Origin: MPNP01 sp965221445 | GTDB lineage: Bacteria > Pseudomonadota > Alphaproteobacteria > Rhodobacterales > Rhodobacteraceae | Length of the DNA stretch: 64,000 bases | NCBI GenBank assembly: GCA_965221445.1 | Contig: CBDCSF010000013.1 | Location: 1,922,001-1,986,000 of the forward strand | Direction: 5' to 3' | Shown here: positions 27,440 to 36,787 of the stretch, piece after piece | Position numbering within the stretch: position 1 is the stretch's first letter | Layout: every line of letters begins with the position of its first letter | The notes under the pieces: model-generated | The model's input: only the letters and a program-made list of their open reading frames with translations | Told to the model about the DNA's origin: nothing | Databases searched by the model: none | Program-made: the position numbers and the translations under genes

Positions 27440-29857
27440 TTGGCAGAAAATCTACCTGAAACAGAAACATACGATGAAGAGAAAATCAAGGTCCTAAAGG
27501 GACTTGAGGGTGTCCGGAAAAGACCTGGCATGTATATAGGTAATGTACAGAATGGAGACGGTCTTCATCATCTGATCTACGAAGTCGCAGACAATGGAGT
27601 TGATGAGGCCCTCGCAGACCACGCCGATCAAATCAAAATTGTTCTGCATGATGACGGTTGTGTTTCGGTTGAAGACAATGGCCGGGGTATCCCCGTCGGC
27701 ATTATGGAAGAAGAAGGAAAATCAGCTGTAGAAGTAATAATGACCCAAATGCACGCAGGAGGCAAATTTGACAGCAACAGTTATAAGGTTTCGGGCGGAA
27801 CTCATGGAGTCGGTGTTTCAGTTGTAAATGCCCTGTCGGATTGGTTGGAAGTAACCGTTTGGCGAAACGGGAAGGAATATTTTGTACGCTTCGAAAATGG
27901 GGAAGCTGTTGAACCCTTGAAGGAACAGGGTTCCTGTGGAGACAAAACAGGTACAAAGGTAAAATTTAAAGCCAGTTTTGATAGGTTCAATAACACAAAC
28001 TATGAATGGGACCGTCTTGAGAAAAGATTCAGGGAACTATCCTTTCTGAATACCCAACTGAATATTTTGCTCCGTGATGAACGGGAGAATGAACCCCGGG
28101 AAGAAAATTTCTTCTCAGAAGGAGGTGTCAAGGAGTTTGTATCTTACCTTGATGCCTCTCGAACACCTCTTCTGGAAGAACCAGTCCTAATCACAGGTGA
28201 AATGGACAAGGTTGGGGTGGAAATTGCCTTCTGGTGGAACGATTCCTACCATGAACTGATTATGCCCTACACCAACAACATTCCACAGGCAGATGGGGGA
28301 ACCCATGTTGCCGGCTTTCGAGCAGCTTTAACCAGAACAGTTAATTCCTATGCAGCAGAATATGGACAATCTTCCCGTCAAATCAAAACCCGATTCAACG
28401 GTGATGATATCCGGGAGGGTATGACTTGCGTTATTTCAATCAAAAGACCTGAACCGGATTTTAGTTCCCAAACCAAGGACAAATTGGTTTCTACCGATGT
28501 CCAAACAGCGGTGTCTACATTGGTGTCGGAAAAGTTGATGGAGTATTTTCTGGAAAATCCGGCAGTTGCCAAGAACATTCTGATCAGGATTAGTCAGGCC
28601 GCTGAGGCCAGGGAGGCTGCCAGAAAAGCCAGAGAACTTACCAGAAAAAAATCCTCGCTGGACATTGCATCGCTTCCCGGGAAACTTGCGGATTGCCAAG
28701 AGAAGGATCCCAGAAATTCGGAATTGTTTATTGTTGAGGGAGATTCAGCAGGAGGATCAGCCAAGCAGGGAAGAACAAGAACAAATCAGGCTGTTTTGCC
28801 CTTACGGGGAAAAGTACTTAACATTGAAAGAGCCAGGATAGATAAAGTGCTGGGCAATGAACAAATCGGAACATTGATCACTGCTCTCGGGGCAGGCATT
28901 GGTAGAGATGAATTCGATATTGAGAAATTGAGATATCACAGAATTATCATCATGACCGACGCTGATGTTGATGGAGCTCACATTCGTACTCTTTTACTCA
29001 CCTTCTTTTTCCGTCAAATGCCGGAAATCATTGAAAATGGCTATCTCTACATAGCCCAACCGCCACTTTACAAGGTTCAGAGAGGCAATTCGGGGACTTA
29101 CCTCAAGGATCAGAATGAACTGGATGATTTTCTTGTTCAGGCAGGAAGTGAAGGGGCTTTGCTACGCTTGGGAACAGGAGAAACTCTTGCTGCAGCAGAT
29201 TTGATCCGAGTGATTAACCAGGCCCAGGAACTGAATAAAATACTAGGTAAATTTCGAGCAAACCACTGGCTTCCTGCAATTGAGCATGGAGCTATAGCTG
29301 ATATCTTTTCCAGGGACCTCAAAGCCAATCCTCAACAGGCCGCCGACAAGGTTTCCGACAGATTGAATATGGCAGCACTGGAATATGAGCAAGGGTGGAG
29401 TGGCCGCCCTGCCCAGGATGGCGGACTAACGTTTCGAAGAACCTTACGAGGTGTTGAAGAATTACAGACCCTGAGAAGGAGTTTCCTGGTTACTCCAGAA
29501 TGCCAGAAACTGGTTTCCGTGGCTAAGGATTTGGAAAGTGTCTACCAATATCCTGCGGAGTTGATAGTTAGACAGAAGACTGAAAAGATTTTCGCACCTT
29601 CACAGTTGCTGGCAAAGATTCTGGAAATTGGACAAAAGGGTCTTTCACTTCAAAGATACAAAGGCCTGGGAGAAATGAATCCCGACCAACTCTGGGAAAC
29701 CACCCTTGATCCAACTGAAAGAGTTCTCCTGCAAGTTAAGGTTGAGGATGTAGCGGAAGCAAATGATCTACTTATCAAGCTGATGGGTAAGGATGTACCC
29801 CCAAGAAGGGATTTCATAATTGAAAATGCCTTGAATGCAACGAACGCCTTTTATTGA
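27440..29857 (+). CDS. gyrB: DNA gyrase subunit B
   Basis: The 805-aa protein starts at TTG 27440 with a strong AGGAGAG just upstream. The GHKL ATPase motifs are DNGRGIP and SGGTHGVGVSVVNAL (~118-132). The TOPRIM domain has EGDSAGGSA near residue 433 and MTDADVDGAHIR near 505. The C-terminal QRYKGLGEMNPDQLW box is that of GyrB. It forms A2B2 gyrase with GyrA and introduces negative supercoils. dnaA, dnaN and recF are not next to it, so this is not an origin region of the classic order. Confidence 0.96.
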   Translation: MAENLPETETYDEEKIKVLKGLEGVRKRPGMYIGNVQNGDGLHHLIYEVADNGVDEALADHADQIKIVLHDDGCVSVEDNGRGIPVGIMEEEGKSAVEVIMTQMHAGGKFDSNSYKVSGGTHGVGVSVVNALSDWLEVTVWRNGKEYFVRFENGEAVEPLKEQGSCGDKTGTKVKFKASFDRFNNTNYEWDRLEKRFRELSFLNTQLNILLRDERENEPREENFFSEGGVKEFVSYLDASRTPLLEEPVLITGEMDKVGVEIAFWWNDSYHELIMPYTNNIPQADGGTHVAGFRAALTRTVNSYAAEYGQSSRQIKTRFNGDDIREGMTCVISIKRPEPDFSSQTKDKLVSTDVQTAVSTLVSEKLMEYFLENPAVAKNILIRISQAAEAREAARKARELTRKKSSLDIASLPGKLADCQEKDPRNSELFIVEGDSAGGSAKQGRTRTNQAVLPLRGKVLNIERARIDKVLGNEQIGTLITALGAGIGRDEFDIEKLRYHRIIIMTDADVDGAHIRTLLLTFFFRQMPEIIENGYLYIAQPPLYKVQRGNSGTYLKDQNELDDFLVQAGSEGALLRLGTGETLAAADLIRVINQAQELNKILGKFRANHWLPAIEHGAIADIFSRDLKANPQQAADKVSDRLNMAALEYEQGWSGRPAQDGGLTFRRTLRGVEELQTLRRSFLVTPECQKLVSVAKDLESVYQYPAELIVRQKTEKIFAPSQLLAKILEIGQKGLSLQRYKGLGEMNPDQLWETTLDPTERVLLQVKVEDVAEANDLLIKLMGKDVPPRRDFIIENALNATNAFY

Positions 29858-29891
29858 TCACGTACAGCCAACAGGGTGAGATTTTCCAAAA

Positions 29892-30656
29892 TCAGAATTC
29901 GGTCAGAACAAAAGCGATCATTGGTTGTTCGAGAACCAGGAATCCGTCTTGCTTTTCAACGAGTTTGTGAAACAGGTTTTCCATATCATTGGTTACCGAT
30001 CTAGCCCTTTTCTCCCTCCGTGGGTCAACGGAAATTGCCTCGTTGATTATGCTTTCTAAACTGTTGACTCTGACGTAAGTCATATATTCGAAGGCATCCT
30101 TTAACCGCCCCATCTTACTTTCAACAAATCGATGTAATTGATTCAAGGCTTTTTGGCAAACATCGGTTTCATCCTCCAGGGGTTTGAAGATTTCAAAATA
30201 ACTGCCAAAGTTAAGTGGTTCCAAGATTAATACCGGGTGGCCGGGTATGGTAAATCCCAGTGCTTTTTGCAAGCTCTTCTGAATCTCATGTTCAGGTATA
30301 TGATGCAGGGTGTTTTGAATAATGGCTCCATCAAAAACATTATTATCAAAAGCCATTTCGCCCGCACCTGTAAGCAAAATTTCAGCTTTTGGACATCGCC
30401 TTCTCGCTTCAGTCAGCGATTGTTTATTCACATCAATACCTGTTGGCAGGGCCAACCTGTTTTCCAGAGCCTTGAGCAAACTCCCTTTACCACAACCAAT
30501 ATCAAGTAGTTTTTTGTCTTTGAGAGGAGAAAAAGTTTTTTCAATGACCTTAATGTTGCGGTTTATATCAGTTCTCTTTCTGATACAGGAAAATAGGGGA
30601 AAATCATGGTAGTTCATCATTTTTTCAAAACCCGATTCCGTGTATAAATAGTCCAA
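29892..30656 (-). CDS. Class I SAM-dependent methyltransferase
   Basis: The 254-aa protein carries LLDIGCGKGSLLKALE (motif I, residues ~49-64), an acidic GIDVNKQSL after the second strand, and GAIIQNTLHHIPEHEI (motif IV region). This is the layout of UbiE/Methyltransf_11 small-molecule methylases. The C-terminal half (170-254) is helical and not familiar. It ends close to gyrB in convergent orientation, with 34 bases between. The substrate is unknown. Confidence 0.8.
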   Translation of the reverse strand: MDYLYTESGFEKMMNYHDFPLFSCIRKRTDINRNIKVIEKTFSPLKDKKLLDIGCGKGSLLKALENRLALPTGIDVNKQSLTEARRRCPKAEILLTGAGEMAFDNNVFDGAIIQNTLHHIPEHEIQKSLQKALGFTIPGHPVLILEPLNFGSYFEIFKPLEDETDVCQKALNQLHRFVESKMGRLKDAFEYMTYVRVNSLESIINEAISVDPRREKRARSVTNDMENLFHKLVEKQDGFLVLEQPMIAFVLTEF

Positions 30657-30754
30657 AATTCATTATTACATTTCACAACTTATGATGTATAGTTATCCGT
30701 AGATTCAAAATATCTTGAATACAAAATTTCGAGGAAAAAGGAGCAATTTAGCAA

Positions 30755-30916
30755 ATGTCAGAAATGGAATATCTTGAAGCACTTAAGCAAAAGCACAAAG
30801 AACTTTCCGAGAGAGTCGAGCAAGCCGAAAAGGCGCCCTCTCCTGATCATATTCAGATTGCCGAAATGAAAAAACAAAAACTGCAGTTGAAGGAAAAGAT
30901 TTTTGGGTTAAGTTGA
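30755..30916 (+). CDS. DUF465 (YdcH-like) small coiled-coil protein
   Basis: The 53-aa protein MSEMEYLEALKQKHKELSER... ends MKKQKLQLKEKIFGLS. The pattern LxxLxxKHxxLxxxIxxxE, then D/E...I..LKKxKLxLKExI, is that of DUF465 proteins, which form a helical hairpin and are abundant in alphaproteobacteria with unknown role. AGGAG lies at 30739-30743, eleven bases before the ATG. It was found by direct reading of the gap between the methyltransferase and permease genes. Confidence 0.9.
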   Translation: MSEMEYLEALKQKHKELSERVEQAEKAPSPDHIQIAEMKKQKLQLKEKIFGLS

Positions 30917-31033
30917 AAAAACACCTTTAATCTAATTGAGTGATACCTCAGATTACGGGGGGTTACTTTTTAACTTGGTTTCAGGTTAACAAGTTCTCAA
31001 AACGAGAATAGGGTTTCCAGTCGGAGACAAAAT

Positions 31034-32746
31034 TTGCAGCAACCAGATAGTATAAAGTATTGGGTTAACGACAAGCCTCCCTTACCTCTAGCCTTTTTCG
31101 CGGCCATTCAACAACTTTCCCTTCTTGGGACAATTATGACCCTGCCCTTGGTTCTGGGGAGAACTTTGGGGCTGGAAATTGAAGAGCAGATCCACCTTGT
31201 CGCCTTGACCATGATTTCTGCCGGTGTGGGAGTTATTCTGCAGACCCTGAACAAGCACCAGATTGGAATAGGCCTGTTTGTTCCGATGCATACGACTTCT
31301 GCCGCATTTCCGGCCATGGCCATGGCCTCCCAAATGGGTGGTTTGGGACTTGCCTTCGGCATGCTAAGTGTAGTTGGATTGGTTCAAATCATGGTGAGCA
31401 CGATTATCACCCGATTGAAGGAGATAATTCCGGTTGAAATCGCCGGATTGGCAGTTTTTGTAATCGGTATTGAGGTTGGTTTATTAGGCCTTCAGAACAT
31501 CTTGGGCATAGGGACGGAATTCGAAAACGATCCTCTATATGCCGCGGTTGGGTTTTCCACACTCGCCTTCATTATTGGGTTGACAATCTGGGCTCCTTCA
31601 ATATTCAAAACCTTTGCTGTTATAACTGGGCTAATTCTCGGTCAATTATTGGCCATTTGGGTCGGTTTGGTTCCAACAGAGGATCTGATAGCAATTGTAA
31701 CTTCTGATTTGTTTTCCATACCACCAATTGGGGAATTTGGTTGGAAGTTCGACTGGAGAATGATTCCTGATTTTGCCATAGTTGGGATAGCTCTCTCCCT
31801 CAATTGTTTCGGTATTATGACGGTGGCTCAGAAATCCTATGACGCTTCATGGAAGAGACCGGATATTGAGGGGGTTAGAAGAGGGTTGGTAGCAGAGGGT
31901 TTAACCAATATTGTTATTTCATTCATCAATGGCATTTCACAAACAAGTTCAGGACCTGCTGTTGGCTTGGCCTTAACGTCTGGAATTGTTAGCCGAATTG
32001 TAGCTTTCATACTCGGTGGATTGTTTATTATACTCGCCTTTTTCCCACCGGTTCCATACATTTGGAACAGCTTGTCGACAACCGTAGTGGGAGCCATTCT
32101 GGTATTCGTAGGAGGTTTCATAACTATTACAGGCCTCCGAATTCTTATGCTGAGGCTTTTGGATAGTCGTCGAACAATTGCCATAGGGTTGGCGATAATT
32201 GGAGGCGTTGGGTCAGGTTTATTGGCAAGATTGGCCGATGAGGATGCATTTTATTTTGCCCTGTTTTCAACACCTCTGGCCTTATCACTGAGTATTGCAA
32301 TTTTCCTGAATGCTGTTTTTCTGATTAACAGCAGAAAAAAACTCACGTATGAGGTTCACTTGATTGAAGGATGGCATAAACAATTGGACAAGATGGTCTG
32401 GGAGTTGGGGAAAGCTTGGGGCTCATCCCCTGAAACTGTCGGGCGTATAATTCATTCATTGAATGAACTGGTTGATGTTATAGCCGGACACGATTTGATT
32501 GCTAGGGATAAAAACAAAATTTCACTTTCGGCTAGATTTTATCAATCAGGGTGTACAGTAAAGATAACATATACTGGTATGGGGTTCAGAATTGTTAACA
32601 AACCTCCTACCCCCGAACAAATGCTGGAAGATCCTGATTCCGTAACAGATTTAGCTGGATATTTGGTTAGACGCATAGCTGATGGAGTTAAAATTTCCAC
32701 CCACAGGAATGGAATTACAATAGTCACTTTGGATTTTTATGACTGA
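31034..32746 (+). CDS. NCS2 xanthine/uracil permease-like protein with extra C-terminal domain
   Basis: The 570-aa protein starts at TTG 31034 with GGAG seven bases upstream. Residues ~15-435 form about 12-14 membrane spans with the NCS2 layout, including a half-helix region HTTSAAFPAMAMASQMGG and a motif like NGISQTSSGPAVG in the spot of the NCS2 signature. Residues ~436-570 are soluble; I read LNELVDVIAGHDLI, SARFYQSGCTVKITYTGMGF and GYLVRRIADGVKISTHRNGITIVTLDF as a degenerate RsbW/GHKL ATPase-like fold. NCS2 proteins take up nucleobases by proton or sodium symport. A regulatory role for the tail is an inference. Confidence 0.85.
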   Translation: MQQPDSIKYWVNDKPPLPLAFFAAIQQLSLLGTIMTLPLVLGRTLGLEIEEQIHLVALTMISAGVGVILQTLNKHQIGIGLFVPMHTTSAAFPAMAMASQMGGLGLAFGMLSVVGLVQIMVSTIITRLKEIIPVEIAGLAVFVIGIEVGLLGLQNILGIGTEFENDPLYAAVGFSTLAFIIGLTIWAPSIFKTFAVITGLILGQLLAIWVGLVPTEDLIAIVTSDLFSIPPIGEFGWKFDWRMIPDFAIVGIALSLNCFGIMTVAQKSYDASWKRPDIEGVRRGLVAEGLTNIVISFINGISQTSSGPAVGLALTSGIVSRIVAFILGGLFIILAFFPPVPYIWNSLSTTVVGAILVFVGGFITITGLRILMLRLLDSRRTIAIGLAIIGGVGSGLLARLADEDAFYFALFSTPLALSLSIAIFLNAVFLINSRKKLTYEVHLIEGWHKQLDKMVWELGKAWGSSPETVGRIIHSLNELVDVIAGHDLIARDKNKISLSARFYQSGCTVKITYTGMGFRIVNKPPTPEQMLEDPDSVTDLAGYLVRRIADGVKISTHRNGITIVTLDFYD

Positions 32747-32820
32747 TGATGGTGTGCCAAAATAGTAAGTATGAGTGTTTTCCAATTAGCTTTGAATGTA
32801 TTACCTTTTAGCCAATTTAT

Positions 32821-33042
32821 CTAATTTCGGTCTGCCAGGTCAAAGTCACAATCTTTCAGGATACGACGAGCTTGTTCCAAATCCTCATCGGCTACCATAA
32901 GTCTTCTCGGGAGAATACCAATTTGACCTTCCAATACACTCATATGGGAATCCAATATGAAGATTTTGATGCCCTCACCCTCTAGTATAGCCGTTGCAAA
33001 AGATAATTCTGTTGGATCGTTGGTTCGGTATAGTTCTTTCAT
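32821..33042 (-). CDS. DUF2007 (putative signal-transducing protein)
   Basis: The 73-aa protein MKELYRTNDPTELSFATAILEGEGIKIFILDSHMS... contains LPRRLMVADEDLEQARRILKD. This is the DUF2007 fold, in which a short alpha/beta unit precedes an acidic helix. Function is unknown; members sit near isoprenoid and methyltransferase genes in many proteobacteria. It is divergent from the polyprenyl synthase gene. Confidence 0.88.
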   Translation of the reverse strand: MKELYRTNDPTELSFATAILEGEGIKIFILDSHMSVLEGQIGILPRRLMVADEDLEQARRILKDCDFDLADRN

Positions 33043-33089
33043 TTGGTTTCCTATATTAGCCTAGAAACAAATTAATTAAAAATTTGGAT

Positions 33090-34088
33090 ATGACAAACAA
33101 AACAACCACAAGGAATGCTCTAAAAGTGCCTGAAGTCCTGAAAACGGATTTGGCTAAAGTCGAGACGATCATCAAGGACCGATCAGATTCCGAACTTGTT
33201 GACAGGATAAATCAGGTACTGCTTCATATTTTTGGCAGTGGGGGTAAAAGATTCCGGCCCTTACTCACTCTTTCTTCAGCCAGATTATTGGGATATGAAG
33301 GTGAAAACCATTTGAATTTGGCCGCTGCTGTGGAGTTTGTACATACCGCTACCCTTGTTCATGATGATGTGGTGGATCAAAGCAAGCAAAGAAGGGGGAA
33401 ACCCGCTGCCAATTATCTATGGGATGATAAAACCTCTGTTCTGGTTGGTGATTATCTGTTTGCCAGATCCTTTCAACTTATGGTTTCTGCAGATTCGCTT
33501 CGTTCGCTTGCCGTCTTGTCTGATGCCTCCGCAACCATCGCTGAAGCAGAAGTTCTTCAACTCGTAAACCAGAACAACCCCTCCATCAACGTGGACACCT
33601 ATCTGACTGTGATACAAGGAAAAACAGCGGCGTTATTTTCAGCATCTACAGCGGTTGGAGGCATAGTAGGAGGTGGAAACGATCAGCAAATCCAGGGATT
33701 AACGGAATTTGGAAATTATTTGGGTATTGGATTCCAGATAATGGATGATTTGTTGGACTATGAAGGATTATCCCCAGATTTAGGCAAGAATGTAGGAGAT
33801 GATTTTAAGGAAGGGAAAGTAACCCTCCCAGTTATCCTTGCCATTGAACAGGCTGACAAAAAGGAAACAGCTTTCTGGAAGAGGGTTTTTGAAAATAAAG
33901 TCATTGTGGATGGAGATCTGGAACAGGCCTTAACGCTTTTGAAATCAAGGGGAATTATTGAAGAGGTAAGGATGCAGGCCTTTGGCTGGTCAGAAAGAGC
34001 CAAGGAGTGTCTGGAAAAGTTACCGAATAACCAAATTGCAGAATTTTTAAGAAACCTGGCTGATAATTCCGTTTCACGAAAAAACTGA
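33090..34088 (+). CDS. ispB: Octaprenyl/polyprenyl diphosphate synthase
   Basis: The protein has 332 residues from ATG 33090; an in-frame TTG at 33084 would add two. The first aspartate-rich motif LVHDDVVDQSKQRRGKPA is near residue 90, the second FQIMDDLLDYEG near 215, and GGKRFRPLL precedes the first. It is a trans-long-chain prenyl synthase making the side chain of ubiquinone from IPP. The symbol ispB rests on family placement; chain length cannot be read. It ends base-to-base against convergent ispE. Confidence 0.9.
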   Translation: MTNKTTTRNALKVPEVLKTDLAKVETIIKDRSDSELVDRINQVLLHIFGSGGKRFRPLLTLSSARLLGYEGENHLNLAAAVEFVHTATLVHDDVVDQSKQRRGKPAANYLWDDKTSVLVGDYLFARSFQLMVSADSLRSLAVLSDASATIAEAEVLQLVNQNNPSINVDTYLTVIQGKTAALFSASTAVGGIVGGGNDQQIQGLTEFGNYLGIGFQIMDDLLDYEGLSPDLGKNVGDDFKEGKVTLPVILAIEQADKKETAFWKRVFENKVIVDGDLEQALTLLKSRGIIEEVRMQAFGWSERAKECLEKLPNNQIAEFLRNLADNSVSRKN

Positions 34089-34928
34089 TTATTGTGGAAG
34101 GATTCGAGTGGGTTGTACCCACCATTCTGGAATGCCGATTTTTATTTTCCTCGCGGCAACAGATGTCTGTTCCATGGTTTGAAAAATACCGAAACAGGTT
34201 CCGCCTGAGCCTGACATTCTTGCCAATAAACACCCCTCCTGTTTTCTTAGACTAAAGAGAACATCCTTAGTTTCAGGGCAAAGATCAAAGGCAGGGGCTT
34301 CCAAGTCATTCCGCTGTTCCTTTAACCAGTCTATGACATCACATTTGTTTCCCTCAACCGGATAAGAAGTTTGTGGTGGATTGTTCACAGCAGACAGTTG
34401 TTTGTAAACATCCCCGGTTGGTACTGGCTTATTTGGATTTACAAGCAGAATTGGAAACTCAAAAAACCGATCCAGGATTGTAATTTTTTCCCCAAATCCC
34501 CTCACCAAAGCGGGCTTGCCTGTGAGACACACAGGTAGGTCGGAACCAACTGAAGTTATTTTATCGGAATCGTTGGGTAAGGGACATTCCAGTAATGCGG
34601 CTGCTAGTTTCAGAGCTTGGGCAGCATTTGTGGACCCTCCGCCCAATCCGGCTGAAACGGGTATGGATTTTTCCAGATTTATCTTGAATTCAGTACTTGC
34701 TCCTTCGAGAATTTGAAGTGCTGCAAGAATAATATTTTCTGATGAGGGCGGAAGTTCTCTATTGAAAGTTCCACAGGTTGTGAGAATAAATTTGTTTGCT
34801 CGTCTTAATTCAAGAATATCTCCGAACTCGGTAAAAACAACCAAGCTATCGAGTTTATGATAGCCATTTGGAAGTTTGCCTGTAATATGCAGTGAAAGGT
34901 TAATTTTTGCATGAGCTATACCCTTCAT
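34089..34928 (-). CDS. ispE: 4-diphosphocytidyl-2-C-methyl-D-erythritol kinase
   Basis: The open frame extends further upstream, but ATG 34928 gives MKGIAHAKINLSLHITGKLPNGYHKLDSLVVF, the standard IspE start, for 279 aa. PVSAGLGGGSTNAA is the GHMP kinase ATP loop and LARMSGSGGTCFGIF the C-terminal glycine-rich motif. It phosphorylates CDP-ME in the MEP isoprenoid pathway. It begins 13 bases after the TPR gene stop and converges on the prenyl synthase, so two isoprenoid genes sit back to back. Confidence 0.94.
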   Translation of the reverse strand: MKGIAHAKINLSLHITGKLPNGYHKLDSLVVFTEFGDILELRRANKFILTTCGTFNRELPPSSENIILAALQILEGASTEFKINLEKSIPVSAGLGGGSTNAAQALKLAAALLECPLPNDSDKITSVGSDLPVCLTGKPALVRGFGEKITILDRFFEFPILLVNPNKPVPTGDVYKQLSAVNNPPQTSYPVEGNKCDVIDWLKEQRNDLEAPAFDLCPETKDVLFSLRKQEGCLLARMSGSGGTCFGIFQTMEQTSVAARKIKIGIPEWWVQPTRILPQ

Positions 34929-34941
34929 CACAGTGGGGCGT

Positions 34942-36624
34942 TTATTGCTCTTCAAATTTTTTAATACCTTCTTCCAAACCAAACATGAGTTTAAGCTGAA
35001 TTTTCTTTTCAAGTGATTCGTATGGTTCGTTTTCCAAAGCCCTTTCCCATTCTCTCGTCGCCAATTCTTCCTCACCCAAAGACCAATATACATCAGCAAT
35101 ATGGTCTATAACCTCGGGCTCATTGGGAGTTAGGCGGTCAGCCCTTTGCAAATATTCCAATGCTTCGTTCAATTTTCCACGACGATATAAAACCCAACCC
35201 AGCGAATCAACGTAGTAACCATTGTCTGGCTCTGTTTCCACTGCCCTTCTGATAAAATCCTCTGCTTCTTCAAGTTTGATATTCCGATCCGCCAGAGTGT
35301 AACCAAGGTTATTTAGAATTAGTGCATTATCCGGGGATAATTCCAAGGCTGCCCTCCAGTCGACTTCGGCATTATCCCACTCGTCAAGGAAATAGTAAAT
35401 TGATCCTCTCAGGAAATAAATATCCCAATTATCACGATTGACTTCCTTTGCCAATTCCAGGGTCTGGTCAATGCTAACAAGAGCTTCATCATATTCACCT
35501 TCGTTATAACTCAGCTCACCTGCCAGATACCACAAATCAACCGAAGTTGGATAAAGTTCAAGTGCCTTTTCTACAATAGATAAGCTTTGTTCATAATCTC
35601 CGCTATCATAATAAATTTCAGCCTGTAAGGCTGAGGCAGCCTGAAAATAGGGATTGCCAGGCAAGAATTCTTCAATGAGTTTTAAAGCCAGTTCATGGCT
35701 TTCAAGGTACAAGAGGGTTCTGCTGGCAAAAAAAGCAAGAGAAATATCTTCTGGATCAAGGTAACTTGCCAGCCGGAACAAAGCAAGAGTATCACCTGAA
35801 GCATCATTATTATTGGTCGCTATTCTGCCAACAGCAGATAGTAGCTTGGCAATACCTTCCTGGGCAGAAATTACGAGATCAAGGTCGGAAGTATTACCAG
35901 ATGTCAGATATTCCTCAAGGTGTAAAAACCGAATTTTTCTGGGTTCAATATCTGATAAAATTACCAGATCAAGATCCTCCCTTGCCTGATCAAACTTGCC
36001 CTGCTTGAGTAAAATACCCGTCTTCAAATAAAGCACCTCGTTTTGAAGGGCTTGAGGGTAATTTGTGAGCTCACCCAAGGTATCCAGTGCCAGATCAAAA
36101 TTACCAGTTGAGGCATGTACCAGACTCATGGAAAAATCGCTCAGGAAACTCGCATCCTCTTCGAGTCCTTCCTTGAAAATTTCCAATGATTCCTCCACTA
36201 AACCTTCGCCATACGAAGCCCATCCCAGCAATAGGGAATTGAGAGGAAAATTCAGGGGGATTTCTTCAAGAGAATCTTCTACTGCACCATATTCATGTAG
36301 GTGAAAATGGTCGATAACCTTGACAATACGGGCCAAAACAAAATCACTGTCCATCGCGAGTAAGCGATCAGCCAAAGTAATGGACTGGTCTATCTTTCCA
36401 ATTCCTACAGAGGTCTTCAGGGCCAATTGAAGGATTTCGGGATTTTCAAAGGCCTCCTCAGGTAATTTTTCAATGTATTCTTCAGCCACATCATAGCGAT
36501 ACTCATCAACCGCAAATTGGGCAGCTAGAAAATCTCCCAGAAAGTCCTGTGCCTTAATTGGGGAACTAATACCCAAAGCCAGCATCAAAACTATTCGGCA
36601 AACATGGATAAATTTATTCAACAC
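34942..36624 (-). CDS. Secreted or periplasmic tetratricopeptide-repeat protein
   Basis: The 560-aa protein has a signal peptide MLNKFIHVCRIVLMLALGISSPIKA, cleaved about residue 25. The mature part is a solenoid of roughly a dozen TPR units; clear ones are YEQSLSIVEKALELYPTSVDLW, NAEVDWRAALELSPDNALILNNLG and NEALEYLQRADRLTPNEPEVIDHIADVYW. It is very acidic. Similar alphaproteobacterial genes upstream of ispE encode envelope TPR scaffolds of unknown role. Confidence 0.88.
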   Translation of the reverse strand: MLNKFIHVCRIVLMLALGISSPIKAQDFLGDFLAAQFAVDEYRYDVAEEYIEKLPEEAFENPEILQLALKTSVGIGKIDQSITLADRLLAMDSDFVLARIVKVIDHFHLHEYGAVEDSLEEIPLNFPLNSLLLGWASYGEGLVEESLEIFKEGLEEDASFLSDFSMSLVHASTGNFDLALDTLGELTNYPQALQNEVLYLKTGILLKQGKFDQAREDLDLVILSDIEPRKIRFLHLEEYLTSGNTSDLDLVISAQEGIAKLLSAVGRIATNNNDASGDTLALFRLASYLDPEDISLAFFASRTLLYLESHELALKLIEEFLPGNPYFQAASALQAEIYYDSGDYEQSLSIVEKALELYPTSVDLWYLAGELSYNEGEYDEALVSIDQTLELAKEVNRDNWDIYFLRGSIYYFLDEWDNAEVDWRAALELSPDNALILNNLGYTLADRNIKLEEAEDFIRRAVETEPDNGYYVDSLGWVLYRRGKLNEALEYLQRADRLTPNEPEVIDHIADVYWSLGEEELATREWERALENEPYESLEKKIQLKLMFGLEEGIKKFEEQ

Positions 36625-36787
36625 TAATTATCCTTCCACTTGAGATTATCAAAAACTAAGTCGGGCAAGAATCCTTCACAAACAAGGAAATATGGTTTCT
36701 TCCGAAGTATCTCAAATTATAGTTCAGAACTATAGGTGTCCTCAACCTCAATAATAATTCACTTTCCTGTGATGATATCATCCTAAT

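Noticed and set aside
27440..29857. gyrB as a marker of the replication origin
   Set aside because: No dnaA, dnaN or recF neighbours and no cluster of DnaA boxes was seen.
34929..35099. The ispE frame is open upstream to 35099, giving a 336-aa protein
   Set aside because: The extra part overlaps the TPR gene and has no similarity to IspE; ATG 34928 gives the conserved family start.
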